A stretch of 64,000 nt of DNA from Tsuneonella deserti (lineage in GTDB: Bacteria > Pseudomonadota > Alphaproteobacteria > Sphingomonadales > Sphingomonadaceae), in contig NZ_BMKL01000001.1 of assembly GCF_014644315.1 (NCBI RefSeq), forward strand, positions 817,001-881,000, in the 5' to 3' direction. The notes under the pieces are model-generated. The model had not been told where the DNA came from and did no database searches. It saw only the letters and a program-made list of their open reading frames with translations. Shown piece by piece: positions 16,719-28,497 of this stretch. Numbering within the stretch: position 1 is the first letter of the stretch; every line of letters starts with the position of its first letter. The position numbers and the translations under genes were made by a program.

Positions 16719-17374
16719 CCGGGCCAGCTCCGTCGGCTGTCATGCCGGTCGCGTCGATCGACGATGTTAACGTGTTCACGAAGTCGGGCGTGGTCATTGA
16801 CCGACAGGCCGATTCCGAAACCTCGGTCTATGGATCGGTATCGGGAGGCCGCGGTAGAATAAGCTCATCCACGACCGAATACCTGACGCTGTTTCTGCGC
16901 GATGACGAAGGAAACGAGTTCAGCGTTGTGCTGCAGGACTTTTCCATTCCTGTGCGGGCAGGCAATCGTCTGACGATCCTTTTTGCCGGGACCAGGAGCA
17001 GCCGCGCCGGCCGGGCGGCGGGCATTCTCAACCACGATACAGGGGTTGAGAGCATTTGCACGGCCACGATAGAAGGATTGGCCCCGCGCTCGAAGGCTGG
17101 CTGCTTGCTGCTGGTTGTCGTTCCGATCCTGGCGTTTTTGGCTCTCGGGACTGCGTCCCGGTTTGCATTGGGCATTCTGGGCGATGACTCCCCCATCGCC
17201 CTTCTCCTTGCCGTAGCCTGGCTCGCCTCGCCCTTCGTTGCCTTTGTCGTGATGCTTCGCCGGGGCCGGCGCGAAACGCGCGTTGCGGGGGAGTTGAGGG
17301 CGCAGATCAGGAACTTGATACAGCAGAGGCTCGATGCGGCGAGAACGGCGCCGCCGCGTAGTTTGGGTTCATAA
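16715..17374 (+). CDS. two-helix membrane protein, second of a paralogous pair
   Basis: A 219-residue protein matching its upstream neighbour in order and length. It has an N-terminal beta-rich domain with TSVYGSVSGGRGRISSSTTE, YLTLFLRDDEGNEFSVVL and VRAGNRLTILFAG, aligning by eye with the corresponding STQVHSSGGGGYV, AFFLVEDGGKEIEISL and VRDGHRVTAVYAG of the first protein. Two hydrophobic helices follow (CLLLVVVPILAFLALGT, IALLLAVAWLASPFVAFVVML), then a basic helical tail. Sequence identity is low, so the duplication is old. There is no signal peptide, so the N-domain is probably cytoplasmic. Function unknown. It is translationally coupled to the first gene by ATGA. Confidence 0.8.
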   Translation: MTGPAPSAVMPVASIDDVNVFTKSGVVIDRQADSETSVYGSVSGGRGRISSSTTEYLTLFLRDDEGNEFSVVLQDFSIPVRAGNRLTILFAGTRSSRAGRAAGILNHDTGVESICTATIEGLAPRSKAGCLLLVVVPILAFLALGTASRFALGILGDDSPIALLLAVAWLASPFVAFVVMLRRGRRETRVAGELRAQIRNLIQQRLDAARTAPPRSLGS

Positions 17375-17395
17375 CGGTCAGCGAAAGGACACTGC

Positions 17396-18421
17396 ATGCT
17401 CAACGCCGCGAATATTCGCCCCTATCCGCTCATGCTCGCCGCTCTGGTCCTGACTGCATGCACTCAAGGCGACGCCAATGCGGACACGGGCAATCTGGCA
17501 GCGAACGACTCCGTGCAGGATACCGGATCGCTGGCGTCGTCGCCTTCGACTGCAGCGCCTGGCGCCGCCCGTCTGCCTGCTGCGGCGCTCGCTGCGTGGG
17601 AAGGTTATGCCCGTGAGCAATGTCGTGCCATTGGCGAGCGCTTCAGCTCCGTCCGCTTTACACCGCTGTCAGGCACGGCAGCGCCCGACAGGCCCGATCG
17701 TGGAGGCTTTGTTGCTACCGACTTCAATGGTGACGGGAAGCCCGACTTCGTTGTCGTAACGAGTGGTCAGGGCTGCAGCGGAGAGGGGCCGGGGCCCGGA
17801 GCGACCGACTTCGTAATATCCAGGTCAGATGGATATCGTGCCGTCGAAGGTTTTGCCGGTGCGCTCGAACCCCAGATGGTCAAGCAGCGCGATGGCAAGG
17901 ATTTCGTCGAGTTTCCGGGTGGATACTTCGGGAATTGCGGGGAAGTGGCAGTTTCCGTGTGGGGTTGGAGCGGGCAGGAGATGGAAGTCGTTGAACGCCG
18001 CGACAGCAAGGGCCAGCGCGTTGACAAGGAGGGCTGCGCCCTTGCCGCACAGTCGAAGGGGGCCGCTGGAAGCAAGCCTCCACTGCCGTTCGAACCGGGT
18101 TACTGGGCCGGGGGCGTGAGTTGCACGGAGGCTATTGAGGAAGCGGCGGAGCTACCTCCGGACGAAGCAAGCCTCCATTACCTGACCGCGACCGGGGGTT
18201 ACATCGGTCGGTTCGAGATACAGCGCTTTCAGGCTCTCGGCGGCAACCGCTACCGGCTGATCGGACGAGAACACGACGAGAATGGATCGACGCCGAGCAC
18301 GATGGATATAACCGTTGGCAGCCGGAAAAGCTTTACCGATAGCCGGTATGGCGGTCGCTATACGTACTGTCCGACTTCCACGGTTTCGCGCACTGTTCGT
18401 TCGTATTACGAGAACCGCTAG
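17396..18421 (+). CDS. lipoprotein with a calcium-loop-like motif, unknown function
   Basis: A 341-residue exported protein. The signal sequence ends in a lipobox (LVLTA before Cys22), then a low-complexity Ala/Ser/Thr linker of about 45 residues. The folded part contains ATDFNGDGKPDFVVV, a DxNxDGxxD calcium-loop sequence as in FG-GAP or dockerin-like repeats, present once. Cysteines at QGCSGEG, GNCGEV and EGCAL could form disulfides. The C-terminal half (GYIGRFEIQRF, YRLIGREHDENG) looks like a second beta-rich domain. It lies 21 bases after the paired membrane protein genes in the same direction with a GAAAGGAC ribosome binding site, and may belong to their unit. No family is recognised. Confidence 0.8.
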   Translation: MLNAANIRPYPLMLAALVLTACTQGDANADTGNLAANDSVQDTGSLASSPSTAAPGAARLPAAALAAWEGYAREQCRAIGERFSSVRFTPLSGTAAPDRPDRGGFVATDFNGDGKPDFVVVTSGQGCSGEGPGPGATDFVISRSDGYRAVEGFAGALEPQMVKQRDGKDFVEFPGGYFGNCGEVAVSVWGWSGQEMEVVERRDSKGQRVDKEGCALAAQSKGAAGSKPPLPFEPGYWAGGVSCTEAIEEAAELPPDEASLHYLTATGGYIGRFEIQRFQALGGNRYRLIGREHDENGSTPSTMDITVGSRKSFTDSRYGGRYTYCPTSTVSRTVRSYYENR

Positions 18422-18816
18422 CCCGGCGCGTCTCTTGACCCTTCGCCCGAATCCAACTAAGGGCGCCCCATCCAGGGCAGGCTTCGTCTCGAAGTGAGGC
18501 TCGCCTCGGGCAGATAGAGCTGAACATTGGCGGTGTCGTCCCGGGCCTGGCGCTAGGGGGATCCCATCAAAGTAGTACTTTGATGGGGCCCGGTTGCGCG
18601 AAGGCTCTTTTCTATTGAGGCGCGGCCCATCGCGGGGCGCTTCGGGGCGGCCGTCAAAGTAACCCGGTGTCCGTGGACGCGGGTGGAGTGTTTCAGGCTC
18701 GTGCGATGCATCTCGCTTCGCGGCTCTCGCACGAGAGTCCGCCGGCCGCGCGCATGGTCCTTTCTCCCTTCATCCATTGCCTGGCACTCCCATACGGTGA
18801 AGAGAGAAACGTCTTA
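18422..18816 (+). promoter_or_regulatory. 395-base region upstream of rpsL
   Basis: No gene is seen here. The region holds a 25-base near-perfect palindrome at 18563-18587 and a short hairpin at 18724-18737 (CTCTCG/CGAGAG). The rpsL translation start region has GAAGAGAGAAA upstream of the ATG. It must carry the promoter of the str operon, but no -35/-10 pair is convincing by eye. Confidence 0.5.
18563..18587. repeat. 25-base palindrome upstream of rpsL
   Basis: Two 12-base arms (CCCATCAAAGTA and TACTTTGATGGG) are exact reverse complements around a single central G. The flanks CCGGGCC (18541-18547) and GGCCCGG (18587-18593) can pair further. There is no T-run after it, so it is not a typical terminator. 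It could be a protein-binding operator, the end of a decayed mobile repeat or an RNA hairpin. The AT content of the arms contrasts with the GC-rich surroundings. Confidence 0.7.
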
Positions 18817-19155
18817 ATGCCGACGATCAACCAGCTGGTCCGCAAGGGCCGCGAACCGCAGAAGGCCAAGTCCAAGGTCCCTGCGATGGATGCCAACCCG
18901 CAGAAGCGCGGCGTGTGCACCCGCGTCTACACGACGACCCCGAAGAAGCCGAACTCGGCGCTGCGCAAGGTCGCCAAGGTGCGCCTCACCAACCAGCGCG
19001 AGGTCATCACCTACATCCCGGTGCTGATCCGCGGCGGCCGCGTGCGCGACCTTCCGGGCGTGCGCTACCACGTGCTGCGCGGCGTCCTCGACACGCAGGG
19101 CGTGAAGGACCGCAAGCAGAGCCGCTCGAAGTACGGCGCCAAGCGTCCGAAGTAA
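18817..19155 (+). CDS. rpsL: 30S ribosomal protein S12 with an 11-residue internal deletion
   Basis: Decoding-centre protein of the small subunit, first gene of the str operon. Only 112 residues are encoded, against about 123 in alphaproteobacteria. The N-terminal part is normal ([23 protein letters not shown] with the unmodified K43), as is the end ([31 protein letters not shown]). After YIP (residue 68) the sequence goes straight to VLIRGG. The block GEGHNLQEHSV, nearly invariant in bacteria, is missing without frame disruption; the junction is at 19020/19021. The rest shows no decay, so it is read as a gene rather than a pseudogene. Whether the deletion is real or an assembly artefact cannot be told here. 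Confidence 0.9.
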   Translation: MPTINQLVRKGREPQKAKSKVPAMDANPQKRGVCTRVYTTTPKKPNSALRKVAKVRLTNQREVITYIPVLIRGGRVRDLPGVRYHVLRGVLDTQGVKDRKQSRSKYGAKRPK

Positions 19156-19302
19156 GGGTTTAGCGCGGCGCTAGCCCGGCTCCGGACCGATCCGCCTGCC
19201 GGCTACCTGCGAAGGTAGTCCTTGGGTGGCCGGGAGGGGGAGCGGGCCGGAGCCGCAGGACGTCCACGGAGGTGGACGGCCACTCCGAAGGAGTTAGAAA
19301 AC

Positions 19303-19773
19303 ATGTCACGTCGTCGTCGTCCCGAGAAGCGGGAAATCCTGCCTGATCCCAAGTTCGGTGATCAGGTCCTGTCGAAGTTCATGAACAACCTGATGTATGA
19401 CGGGAAGAAGTCCGTCGCCGAGAGCATCGTCTATGGTGCGCTCGAGACGGTCGAGACCCGTGCCAAGGCCGATCCGATCGCGGTGTTCCACAGCGCGCTC
19501 GACAATGTGAAGCCGCAGATCGAGGTCCGTTCGCGGCGCGTCGGCGGTGCCACCTACCAGGTGCCGGTCGAGGTCCGTCCCGAGCGTGCCCAGGCGCTCG
19601 CCATCCGCTGGCTCATCACCGCCGCCCGCGGCCGTGCGGAAACCACCATGGCCGCGCGTCTTTCCGGCGAGCTGATGGATGCCGCCAACAACCGCGGCAA
19701 CGCGGTCAAGAAGCGCGAGGACACGCACCGCATGGCCGATGCGAACCGCGCCTTCTCGCACTACCGTTGGTAA
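19303..19773 (+). CDS. rpsG: 30S ribosomal protein S7
   Basis: Primary 16S rRNA-binding protein of the 30S head. The full-length 156 residues start [20 protein letters not shown], include the signature [14 protein letters not shown] and end AFSHYRW. The start has a GAAGGAG ribosome binding site. The 147-base spacer after rpsL contains small hairpins, one of them (GTCCAC/GTGGAC) just before the ribosome binding site. In E. coli the rpsL-rpsG spacer is the S7 autoregulatory target; whether the same holds here is inference. Confidence 0.97.
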   Translation: MSRRRRPEKREILPDPKFGDQVLSKFMNNLMYDGKKSVAESIVYGALETVETRAKADPIAVFHSALDNVKPQIEVRSRRVGGATYQVPVEVRPERAQALAIRWLITAARGRAETTMAARLSGELMDAANNRGNAVKKREDTHRMADANRAFSHYRW

Positions 19774-19836
19774 TCACTATATGGGGGCCGGCTCTCGGCT
19801 GAGGGCCGCCCCCGCTACTCCCTGAGGAATTTTTCC

Positions 19837-21930
<2,094 letters not shown>

Positions 21931-22022
21931 GAAAGGGTGAGCGTCTAGGGGCGGCACCCGATTCACCGGGTGCCGCAACCCGACTTGGTGAAATTCAATC
22001 CCAGACAGAGGTTAGAGTCAAA

Positions 22023-23213
<1,191 letters not shown>

Positions 23214-23233
23214 GTCTCGCGATCTCCAGGATT

Positions 23234-23275
23234 GGGCCCGCTCTCCCGTTCGGGGAGGGCGGGCCTTTCCTTTTG
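23234..23275 (+). terminator. terminator of the str operon
   Basis: A long GC stem (GGCCCGC-CTCCC paired with GGGAG-GGCGGGCC) with a GTTC-containing loop is followed by TTTCCTTTT. It lies 20 bases after the tuf stop and separates the str and S10 operons. Confidence 0.85.
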
Positions 23276-23340
23276 AAGGGGCCGTCGCCGCTGCCACGCG
23301 TCAGCGGAGTGCCGGCAGTGAATTCAACGCAATTCGGGGC

Positions 23341-23369
23341 TTGCCAGCGTGAGGGCTCCTCCGTATAGG
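23341..23369 (+). promoter_or_regulatory. putative promoter of the S10 operon
   Basis: TTGCCA at 23341-23346 and TATAGG at 23364-23369 are separated by 17 bases, the best sigma-70-like pair in the tuf-rpsJ interval. Transcription would start near 23376, leaving a leader of about 150 bases before rpsJ. The rest of the 23214-23525 interval holds two terminator-like hairpins and no gene. Confidence 0.5.
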
Positions 23370-23413
23370 CGCGGCACCGGCGGGGATTCGTCTCCTCCAA
23401 CGAAATTCATGGG

Positions 23414-23467
23414 AAGGCCGCCCGTACCGGGGAACCGGATGCAAGCGGGGCGGGCCTTTTCTTTTTT
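23414..23467 (+). terminator. terminator-like hairpin in the rpsJ leader (possible attenuator)
   Basis: AAGGCC-GCCC at 23414-23423 pairs with GGGG-C-GGCCTT at 23448-23458, with one-base bulges. An inner CCGG/CCGG hairpin sits in the loop, and the T-rich run TTTTCTTTTTT follows. It lies between the putative S10 promoter and rpsJ, 60 bases before the gene, so it either backs up the str terminator or attenuates the S10 operon. Confidence 0.6.
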
Positions 23468-23525
23468 GCGGGTTCAGGGTGTCGGCACCCGCGCTCGCTT
23501 GGCTCTTTCGCATCGGTTAGTGGAC

Positions 23526-23837
23526 ATGGAAGCTCAGAACATCCGCATTCGTCTCAAGGCATTCGATCATCGCGTGCTTGACCAGGCGACCGGAGAAATC
23601 GCGGACACCGCGCGTCGTACCGGCGCGCTCATCCGGGGCCCCATTCCGCTGCCGACGCGTCTCGAGAAGTTCACCGTGAACCGCGGTCCGCACATCGACA
23701 AGAAGTCGCGGGAGCAGTTCGAGGTGCGCACCTATAAGCGGCTGCTCGACATTGTGCAGCCCAACGCCCAGACGGTCGACGCGCTGATGAAGCTCGATCT
23801 GGCCGCTGGCGTGAACGTCGAGATCAAGCTCGCTTGA
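23526..23837 (+). CDS. rpsJ: 30S ribosomal protein S10
   Basis: First gene of the S10 operon; the product is a 30S head protein that also acts in antitermination as NusE. The 103-residue sequence shows [31 protein letters not shown] and [19 protein letters not shown], all canonical. The start follows directly after TGGAC, with no strong ribosome binding site. An in-frame extension upstream is not conserved and is rejected. A 179-base highly structured spacer follows before rplC. Confidence 0.96.
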   Translation: MEAQNIRIRLKAFDHRVLDQATGEIADTARRTGALIRGPIPLPTRLEKFTVNRGPHIDKKSREQFEVRTYKRLLDIVQPNAQTVDALMKLDLAAGVNVEIKLA

Positions 23838-24016
23838 TTTCACTGCGGACCGCGGTGGTCCGCTGACAAGGGATACCTCCGGCAAGTTGCCGGGTAGCGT
23901 CCCCCGTCTCGCCTCCTTCGGGAGGCACTTTGGCCCGGACGGGGCGACGCATGATTTTCCAGGGCCGAAGCACGCACCGGGGATGGTCCTCGGTGCCTCT
24001 GTAAGGAGAATGGATC
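23838..24016 (+). promoter_or_regulatory. structured rpsJ-rplC spacer, probable RNA regulatory element
   Basis: Three hairpins can be drawn. The first is CCGGC/GCCGG around AAGTT at 23879-23893. The second is a 12-bp stem with one bulge pairing 23897-23908 with 23938-23950; inside it lies GCCTCC-TTCG-GGAGGC at 23911-23926, a C(UUCG)G tetraloop hairpin. The third is CACCG/CGGTG just before the rplC ribosome binding site (TAAGGAG). Most spacers elsewhere in this operon are a few tens of bases or less, so the size and pairing stand out. Confidence 0.6.
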
Positions 24017-24898
24017 ATGCGCTCCGGCGTGATCGCTAAGAAAGTCGGGATGACCCGCCTGTTCCAGGAAGATGGCCGGCACGTCCCGGTCACCGTCCTG
24101 GCGCTTGAAGATTGCCAGGTCGTTTCGCATCGTACCGAGGACCGCGACGGCTACTATGCTGTCCAGCTGGGTGCGGGCGAGGCCAAGCAGAAGAACGTCA
24201 ACAAGCCGCAGCGCGAAGCTTTCGCCAAGGCCAACGTTGGCCTTAAGATGCGCGTCGCGGAATTCCGCGTGGATGGCGAGGATGCGCTGATCCCCGTAGG
24301 GTCGAGCATTTCGGCCGAGCACTTCATTGCTGGCCAGAAGGTCGACATCACCGGCTGCACCAAGGGCAAGGGTTTTGCCGGCGCCATGAAGCGTTGGGGC
24401 TTCGGAGGCATGCGTGCGACGCACGGTGTTTCGATCAGCCACCGTGCGCACGGTTCGACCGGGCAGCGGCAGGACCCGGGCAAGGTCTTCAAGAACAAGA
24501 AGATGGCCGGCCACATGGGTGACAAGCAGCGCACCCAGCAAAACCTCGAGGTTGTCCGCACCGATCCGGCGCGAGGCCTGATCTTCGTAAAGGGCTCGGT
24601 CCCTGGCGCGAAGAATGGCTGGCTGCTGGTGCGCGATGCCGTCAAGCTCAAGGCTCCGGCCGAGCTTCCGTTCCCGGCCGCGATCATCGACCGCAACGTT
24701 CCCCAGCACGAGGAGGCGCCTGCCGGTCTCGTTGAGGCCGCCGCAGAGCACGAAGTGCACGATCAGGTGAGCCCGGAGCTGCAGGAGCAGCTCGCTCAGG
24801 AGCAGCAGGCCGGCGCGGGTGACGAAACCACTCCTGCGGTGGGCGAAGAAACTTCCGAAGGCGGCGCTGCCGGCTCGGACGAGAGCAAGGAGGGCTGA
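24017..24898 (+). CDS. rplC: 50S ribosomal protein L3 with acidic C-terminal extension
   Basis: Early-assembly 23S rRNA-binding protein near the peptidyl transferase centre. The 293 residues begin [16 protein letters not shown]. The loop that reaches the catalytic centre is intact ([20 protein letters not shown], whose Gln is the PrmB methylation site in relatives). The usual L3 domain ends near residue 228 (AAIIDRNVP). A further 65 residues, rich in Glu, Gln, Ala and Gly (for example [16 protein letters not shown]), form an acidic and probably disordered tail. Such tails occur in some sphingomonads; their role is unknown. Confidence 0.96.
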   Translation: MRSGVIAKKVGMTRLFQEDGRHVPVTVLALEDCQVVSHRTEDRDGYYAVQLGAGEAKQKNVNKPQREAFAKANVGLKMRVAEFRVDGEDALIPVGSSISAEHFIAGQKVDITGCTKGKGFAGAMKRWGFGGMRATHGVSISHRAHGSTGQRQDPGKVFKNKKMAGHMGDKQRTQQNLEVVRTDPARGLIFVKGSVPGAKNGWLLVRDAVKLKAPAELPFPAAIIDRNVPQHEEAPAGLVEAAAEHEVHDQVSPELQEQLAQEQQAGAGDETTPAVGEETSEGGAAGSDESKEG

Positions 24899-24902
24899 TC
24901 CC

Positions 24903-25529
24903 GTGAAGGTGAAGGTCCAGAAACTCGACGGCACCGAGGTCAAGGGCGATCTCGAGCTGAACGACGACGTGTTCGGCATCGAACCGCGGCAGGACATCCT
25001 GCACCGCGTCGTCACCTGGCAGATGTGGAACCGTCGCGCGACGGCGCGTCCCACTCGTGAGCGCAGTGAAGTCTCGCGCACCGGCAAGAAGTTCGGCCGC
25101 CAGAAGGGCGGCGGTACGGCTCGACATGGCGACCGCGCGGCCCCCGTGTTCATCGGCGGCGGCAAGGCTCACGGTGCTCGTAAGCGTGATTTCAACATCT
25201 CGCTGAACAAGAAGATCCGTTCGCTGGGTCTGCGCATGGCGCTGTCGAGCAAGGCCAAGGGCGGCCTGGTGATCGTCGATAGCCTTGTGCTCGACGATGC
25301 CAAGACCAAGGCGCTCAAGGGCCAGTTCGACAAGAATGGCTGGGGCGGCAAGGTTCTCGTGATAGACGGGGACTCGGTCGAAGGTTCGTTCGCCCGTGCC
25401 GCTGGCAACCTGCCCGGCGTCAATGTGATGCCGGCTGTGGGCGCCAACGTTTACGACATTCTGAAGCACGACACGCTGGTCCTGACCAAGGCGGCGGTCG
25501 AAAAGCTGGAGGCGCGCTTCAATGGCTAA
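24903..25529 (+). CDS. rplD: 50S ribosomal protein L4
   Basis: Assembly protein lining the peptide exit tunnel; in E. coli it also represses the S10 operon. The 208 residues include the extended tunnel loop [20 protein letters not shown] and the C-terminal [18 protein letters not shown]. The start is a GTG four bases after the rplC stop ([10 protein letters not shown]); a second in-frame GTG two codons later is possible. The end overlaps rplW by eight bases, suggesting coupling. Confidence 0.95.
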   Translation: MKVKVQKLDGTEVKGDLELNDDVFGIEPRQDILHRVVTWQMWNRRATARPTRERSEVSRTGKKFGRQKGGGTARHGDRAAPVFIGGGKAHGARKRDFNISLNKKIRSLGLRMALSSKAKGGLVIVDSLVLDDAKTKALKGQFDKNGWGGKVLVIDGDSVEGSFARAAGNLPGVNVMPAVGANVYDILKHDTLVLTKAAVEKLEARFNG

Positions 25530-25836
25530 GAACCAGCAAATCGCGATCGACGCGCGTCATTATGACGTCATCCTCGCGCCCCACATCACCGAGAAGAGCA
25601 CGTTGCTGTCCGAGCACAATGGCGTGGTCTTCAAGGTCGCCAACGACGCTACCAAGCCGCAGATCAAGGAAGCGGTCGAGGCGCTGTTCGGTGTCAAGGT
25701 GACCGGCGTGAACACCATCGTCGCCAAAGGCAAGACCAAGCGCTGGAAGGGTAAGCCCTACACGCGCACGGACATGAAGAAGGCGATTGTCACTCTGGCG
25801 GACGGCGACACGATCGACGTCACCAGCGGGATCTGA
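25522..25836 (+). CDS. rplW: 50S ribosomal protein L23
   Basis: Exit-tunnel rim protein, docking site for trigger factor and SRP. The 104 residues contain [37 protein letters not shown] (seen as [16 protein letters not shown]) and end TIDVTSGI. It overlaps the end of rplD by eight bases. Confidence 0.96.
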   Translation: MAKNQQIAIDARHYDVILAPHITEKSTLLSEHNGVVFKVANDATKPQIKEAVEALFGVKVTGVNTIVAKGKTKRWKGKPYTRTDMKKAIVTLADGDTIDVTSGI

Positions 25837-25847
25837 GGGCAGGGACA

Positions 25848-26684
25848 ATGGCACTCAAGAATTACAAGCCGACCAGCCCGGCCCGTCGCGGCCTGATCCT
25901 GGTCGACAAGTCCGCCCTGTGGAAGGGCAAGCCGGTCAAGGCGCTGGTCGAAGGCAAGCGCAAGACGGGTGGCCGTAATAACAAGGGGCACGTGACGAGC
26001 CGCGGCATCGCGGGCGGCCACAAGCAGAAGTACCGCTACGTCGATTTCAAGCGGCGCAAGTGGGATATGCCGGCGACCGTTGAGCGGCTCGAATACGACC
26101 CGAACCGCACCGCGTTCATCGCTCTGGTGAAGTACGAGGACGGTGAACTCGCCTACATCCTCGCGCCGCAGCGCCTCGCGGTCGGCGACACTGTGGTTGC
26201 TGGCGAGAAGACCGACACCAAGCCAGGCAACGCCATGTTGCTCGGCACGATGCCGGTCGGCACCATTTGCCACAATGTCGAGATGAAGCCGGGCAAGGGC
26301 GGGCAGATTGCCCGTTCGGCCGGGACTTACGTCCAGGTCGTCGGTCGTGACCGCGGGATGGTCATCGTCAGGCTCAATTCAGGCGAGCAGCGTTACCTGC
26401 GCTCGGATTGCATGGGTACGGTTGGCGCGGTGTCGAACCCCGACAACCAGAACCAGAACTTCGCCAAGGCCGGCCGCAGCCGCTGGATGGGCAAGCGTCC
26501 GCTGACCCGCGGCGTTGCTAAGAATCCGGTCGATCACCCGCACGGCGGCGGCGAAGGCCGCACCTCGGGCGGCCGCCACCCGGTCACCCCGTGGGGCAAG
26601 CCGACCAAGGGCGCGCGGACCCGTCATAACAAGGCGACGGACAAGATGATCATCCGTTCGCGTCACGCCAAGAAGAAGAGGTAA
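25848..26684 (+). CDS. rplB: 50S ribosomal protein L2
   Basis: Primary 23S rRNA-binding protein needed for subunit association and peptidyl transfer. The 278-residue length is normal. The signature [18 protein letters not shown] and the conserved [18 protein letters not shown], with the histidine implicated in activity, are intact. The C-terminus is the usual basic tail (HAKKKR). It has a GGGCAGGGA-type ribosome binding region eleven bases after rplW. Confidence 0.98.
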   Translation: MALKNYKPTSPARRGLILVDKSALWKGKPVKALVEGKRKTGGRNNKGHVTSRGIAGGHKQKYRYVDFKRRKWDMPATVERLEYDPNRTAFIALVKYEDGELAYILAPQRLAVGDTVVAGEKTDTKPGNAMLLGTMPVGTICHNVEMKPGKGGQIARSAGTYVQVVGRDRGMVIVRLNSGEQRYLRSDCMGTVGAVSNPDNQNQNFAKAGRSRWMGKRPLTRGVAKNPVDHPHGGGEGRTSGGRHPVTPWGKPTKGARTRHNKATDKMIIRSRHAKKKR

Positions 26685-26689
26685 TCGAG

Positions 26690-26965
26690 ATGGCTCGTTC
26701 CGTCTGGAAAGGTCCGTTCGTCGACCTCCACCTGCTGAAGAAGGCCGAGGACGCGCAGGAGAAGAACGCGCGCGGTGCGATCAAGACCTGGTCGCGTCGC
26801 TCGACGATCCTGCCGCAGTTCGTCGGACTGACCTTCAGCGTCTACAATGGCCAGAAGTTCATTCCGGTCTCCGTCAACGAAGACATGGTCGGCCACAAGC
26901 TCGGCGAATTTGCGCCCACGCGCAATTTCCCTGGCCACGCCGCCGACAAGAAGGGCAAGCGCTGA
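26690..26965 (+). CDS. rpsS: 30S ribosomal protein S19
   Basis: 30S head protein bound to S13. The 91 residues open [20 protein letters not shown]; the signature [13 protein letters not shown] and the end [12 protein letters not shown] are normal. The stop shares its last base with the rplV start (TGATG), so the two are coupled. Confidence 0.97.
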   Translation: MARSVWKGPFVDLHLLKKAEDAQEKNARGAIKTWSRRSTILPQFVGLTFSVYNGQKFIPVSVNEDMVGHKLGEFAPTRNFPGHAADKKGKR

Positions 26966-27342
26966 TGGGCAAGCAGAAAGCTCCCCGCCGCGTGGGCGAC
27001 AACGAGGCGCTCGCCGTCGGCACCACGATCCGTGGTTCGGCGCAGAAGCTCAACCTTGTCGCCGCGCTGATCCGTGGCCGCAAGGCCGAGGAAGCGATGA
27101 ACATCCTCACCTTCTCCAAGAAGGCGATGGCGCGTGACGCTTCCAAGGTGCTCGCAAGCGCGATCGCCAACGCCGAGAACAACCACAACCTCGATGTCGA
27201 CGCGCTCGTCGTCGCCGAGGCGTCGGTCGGCAAGTCTGTCACCATGAAGCGCTTCCACACGCGCGGACGCGGAAAGAGCACCCGCATCCTTAAGCCGTTC
27301 AGCCGGCTACGCATCGTGGTCCGCGAGAGCGAGGAGGCCTGA
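26965..27342 (+). CDS. rplV: 50S ribosomal protein L22
   Basis: Binds all 23S domains and contributes the beta-hairpin at the exit-tunnel constriction. The 125 residues include [18 protein letters not shown] and the hairpin [19 protein letters not shown], both intact (relevant to macrolide sensitivity). The start overlaps the rpsS stop by one base. Confidence 0.97.
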   Translation: MGKQKAPRRVGDNEALAVGTTIRGSAQKLNLVAALIRGRKAEEAMNILTFSKKAMARDASKVLASAIANAENNHNLDVDALVVAEASVGKSVTMKRFHTRGRGKSTRILKPFSRLRIVVRESEEA

Positions 27343-27345
27343 TCC

Positions 27346-28041
27346 ATGGGTCATAAATCAAACCCCGTCGGCCTGCGCCTGCAGATCAACCGCACCTGGG
27401 ACAGCCGTTGGTACGCCGAAGGGCGCGACTACGCGAAGCTGCTCAGCGAGGACATCGAGATCCGCAAGTATATCGTCGACAGCCTGCCGCAGGCCGCGAT
27501 CAGCAAGGTCGTGATCGAGCGTCCGGCAAAGCTGTGCCGCGTTTCCATCTATGCCGCCCGTCCGGGCGTCATCATCGGCAAGAAGGGCGCGGACATCGAG
27601 AAGCTTCGCGCCAAGCTGGCGACGATGACCAAGAGCGACGTCAAGCTCAACATTGTCGAGATCCGCAAGCCGGAGATCGATGCCAAGCTCGTCGCGCAGG
27701 GTATTGCCGACCAGCTTGTGCGCCGCGTGGCCTTCCGCCGTGCGATGAAGCGCGCGATGCAATCGGCCATGCGCCTGGGTGCCGAAGGCATCAAGGTGAT
27801 GTGCGGCGGCCGCCTTGGCGGTGCCGAAATCGCCCGCGTCGAACAGTATCGCGAAGGCCGCGTGCCGCTGCATACGCTGCGCGCGAATGTCGACTATGCC
27901 GATGCCGAGGCACTCACCGCCTACGGAATCATCGGAATCAAGGTCTGGATCTTCAAGGGTGAGATTCTTGGCCATGATCCGACCGCCCAGGACCGCCTGA
28001 TGATGGAGGCTCAGACCTCCGGCGTCCGGCCGGCCCGCTGA
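27346..28041 (+). CDS. rpsC: 30S ribosomal protein S3
   Basis: 30S protein at the mRNA entry site with helicase-like function. The 231 residues carry the KH domain with [18 protein letters not shown] (GXXG loop) and the C-terminal signature [20 protein letters not shown]. It starts three bases after rplV with ATG in GGAGGCCTGATCC context. Confidence 0.97.
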   Translation: MGHKSNPVGLRLQINRTWDSRWYAEGRDYAKLLSEDIEIRKYIVDSLPQAAISKVVIERPAKLCRVSIYAARPGVIIGKKGADIEKLRAKLATMTKSDVKLNIVEIRKPEIDAKLVAQGIADQLVRRVAFRRAMKRAMQSAMRLGAEGIKVMCGGRLGGAEIARVEQYREGRVPLHTLRANVDYADAEALTAYGIIGIKVWIFKGEILGHDPTAQDRLMMEAQTSGVRPAR

Positions 28042-28062
28042 TTTCGGAAGTAGAGAAAAATC

Positions 28063-28497
28063 ATGCTGCAACCGAAGAAGACCAAGTTCCGCAAGGCTTT
28101 CAAGGGCCGGATCAAGGGTGACGCCAAGGGCGGCACGAGCCTGAACTTCGGCTCGTACGGCCTCAAGGCGCTCGAGCCCGAGCGCGTCACCGCTCGCCAG
28201 ATCGAGGCGGCTCGCCGTGCGATCACGCGTCACATCAAGCGTCAGGGACGCCTGTGGATCCGCGTGTTCCCCGACGTGCCGGTGTCGAAGAAGCCTGCCG
28301 AAGTCCGCCAGGGCAAGGGCAAGGGCTCGATCGAATACTGGGCCGCCCGTGTGAAGCCGGGCCGCGTGCTGTTCGAACTCGACGGCGTTCCTGGCCCCCT
28401 TGCTGCCGAGGCGTTCAGCCGTGCGGCGATGAAGCTGCCGATCAAGACCAAGGTTATCGCCCGTCTGGGTGACACCAGCCACCTGGGAGCCGAGTGA
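28063..28497 (+). CDS. rplP: 50S ribosomal protein L16
   Basis: Binds near the tRNA A and P sites of the large subunit. The 144 residues open [19 protein letters not shown] and contain [20 protein letters not shown] and [20 protein letters not shown], in which the Arg of PAEVRQGKG is the position hydroxylated in some bacteria. The stop shares a base with the rpmC start (TGATG). Confidence 0.97.
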   Translation: MLQPKKTKFRKAFKGRIKGDAKGGTSLNFGSYGLKALEPERVTARQIEAARRAITRHIKRQGRLWIRVFPDVPVSKKPAEVRQGKGKGSIEYWAARVKPGRVLFELDGVPGPLAAEAFSRAAMKLPIKTKVIARLGDTSHLGAE

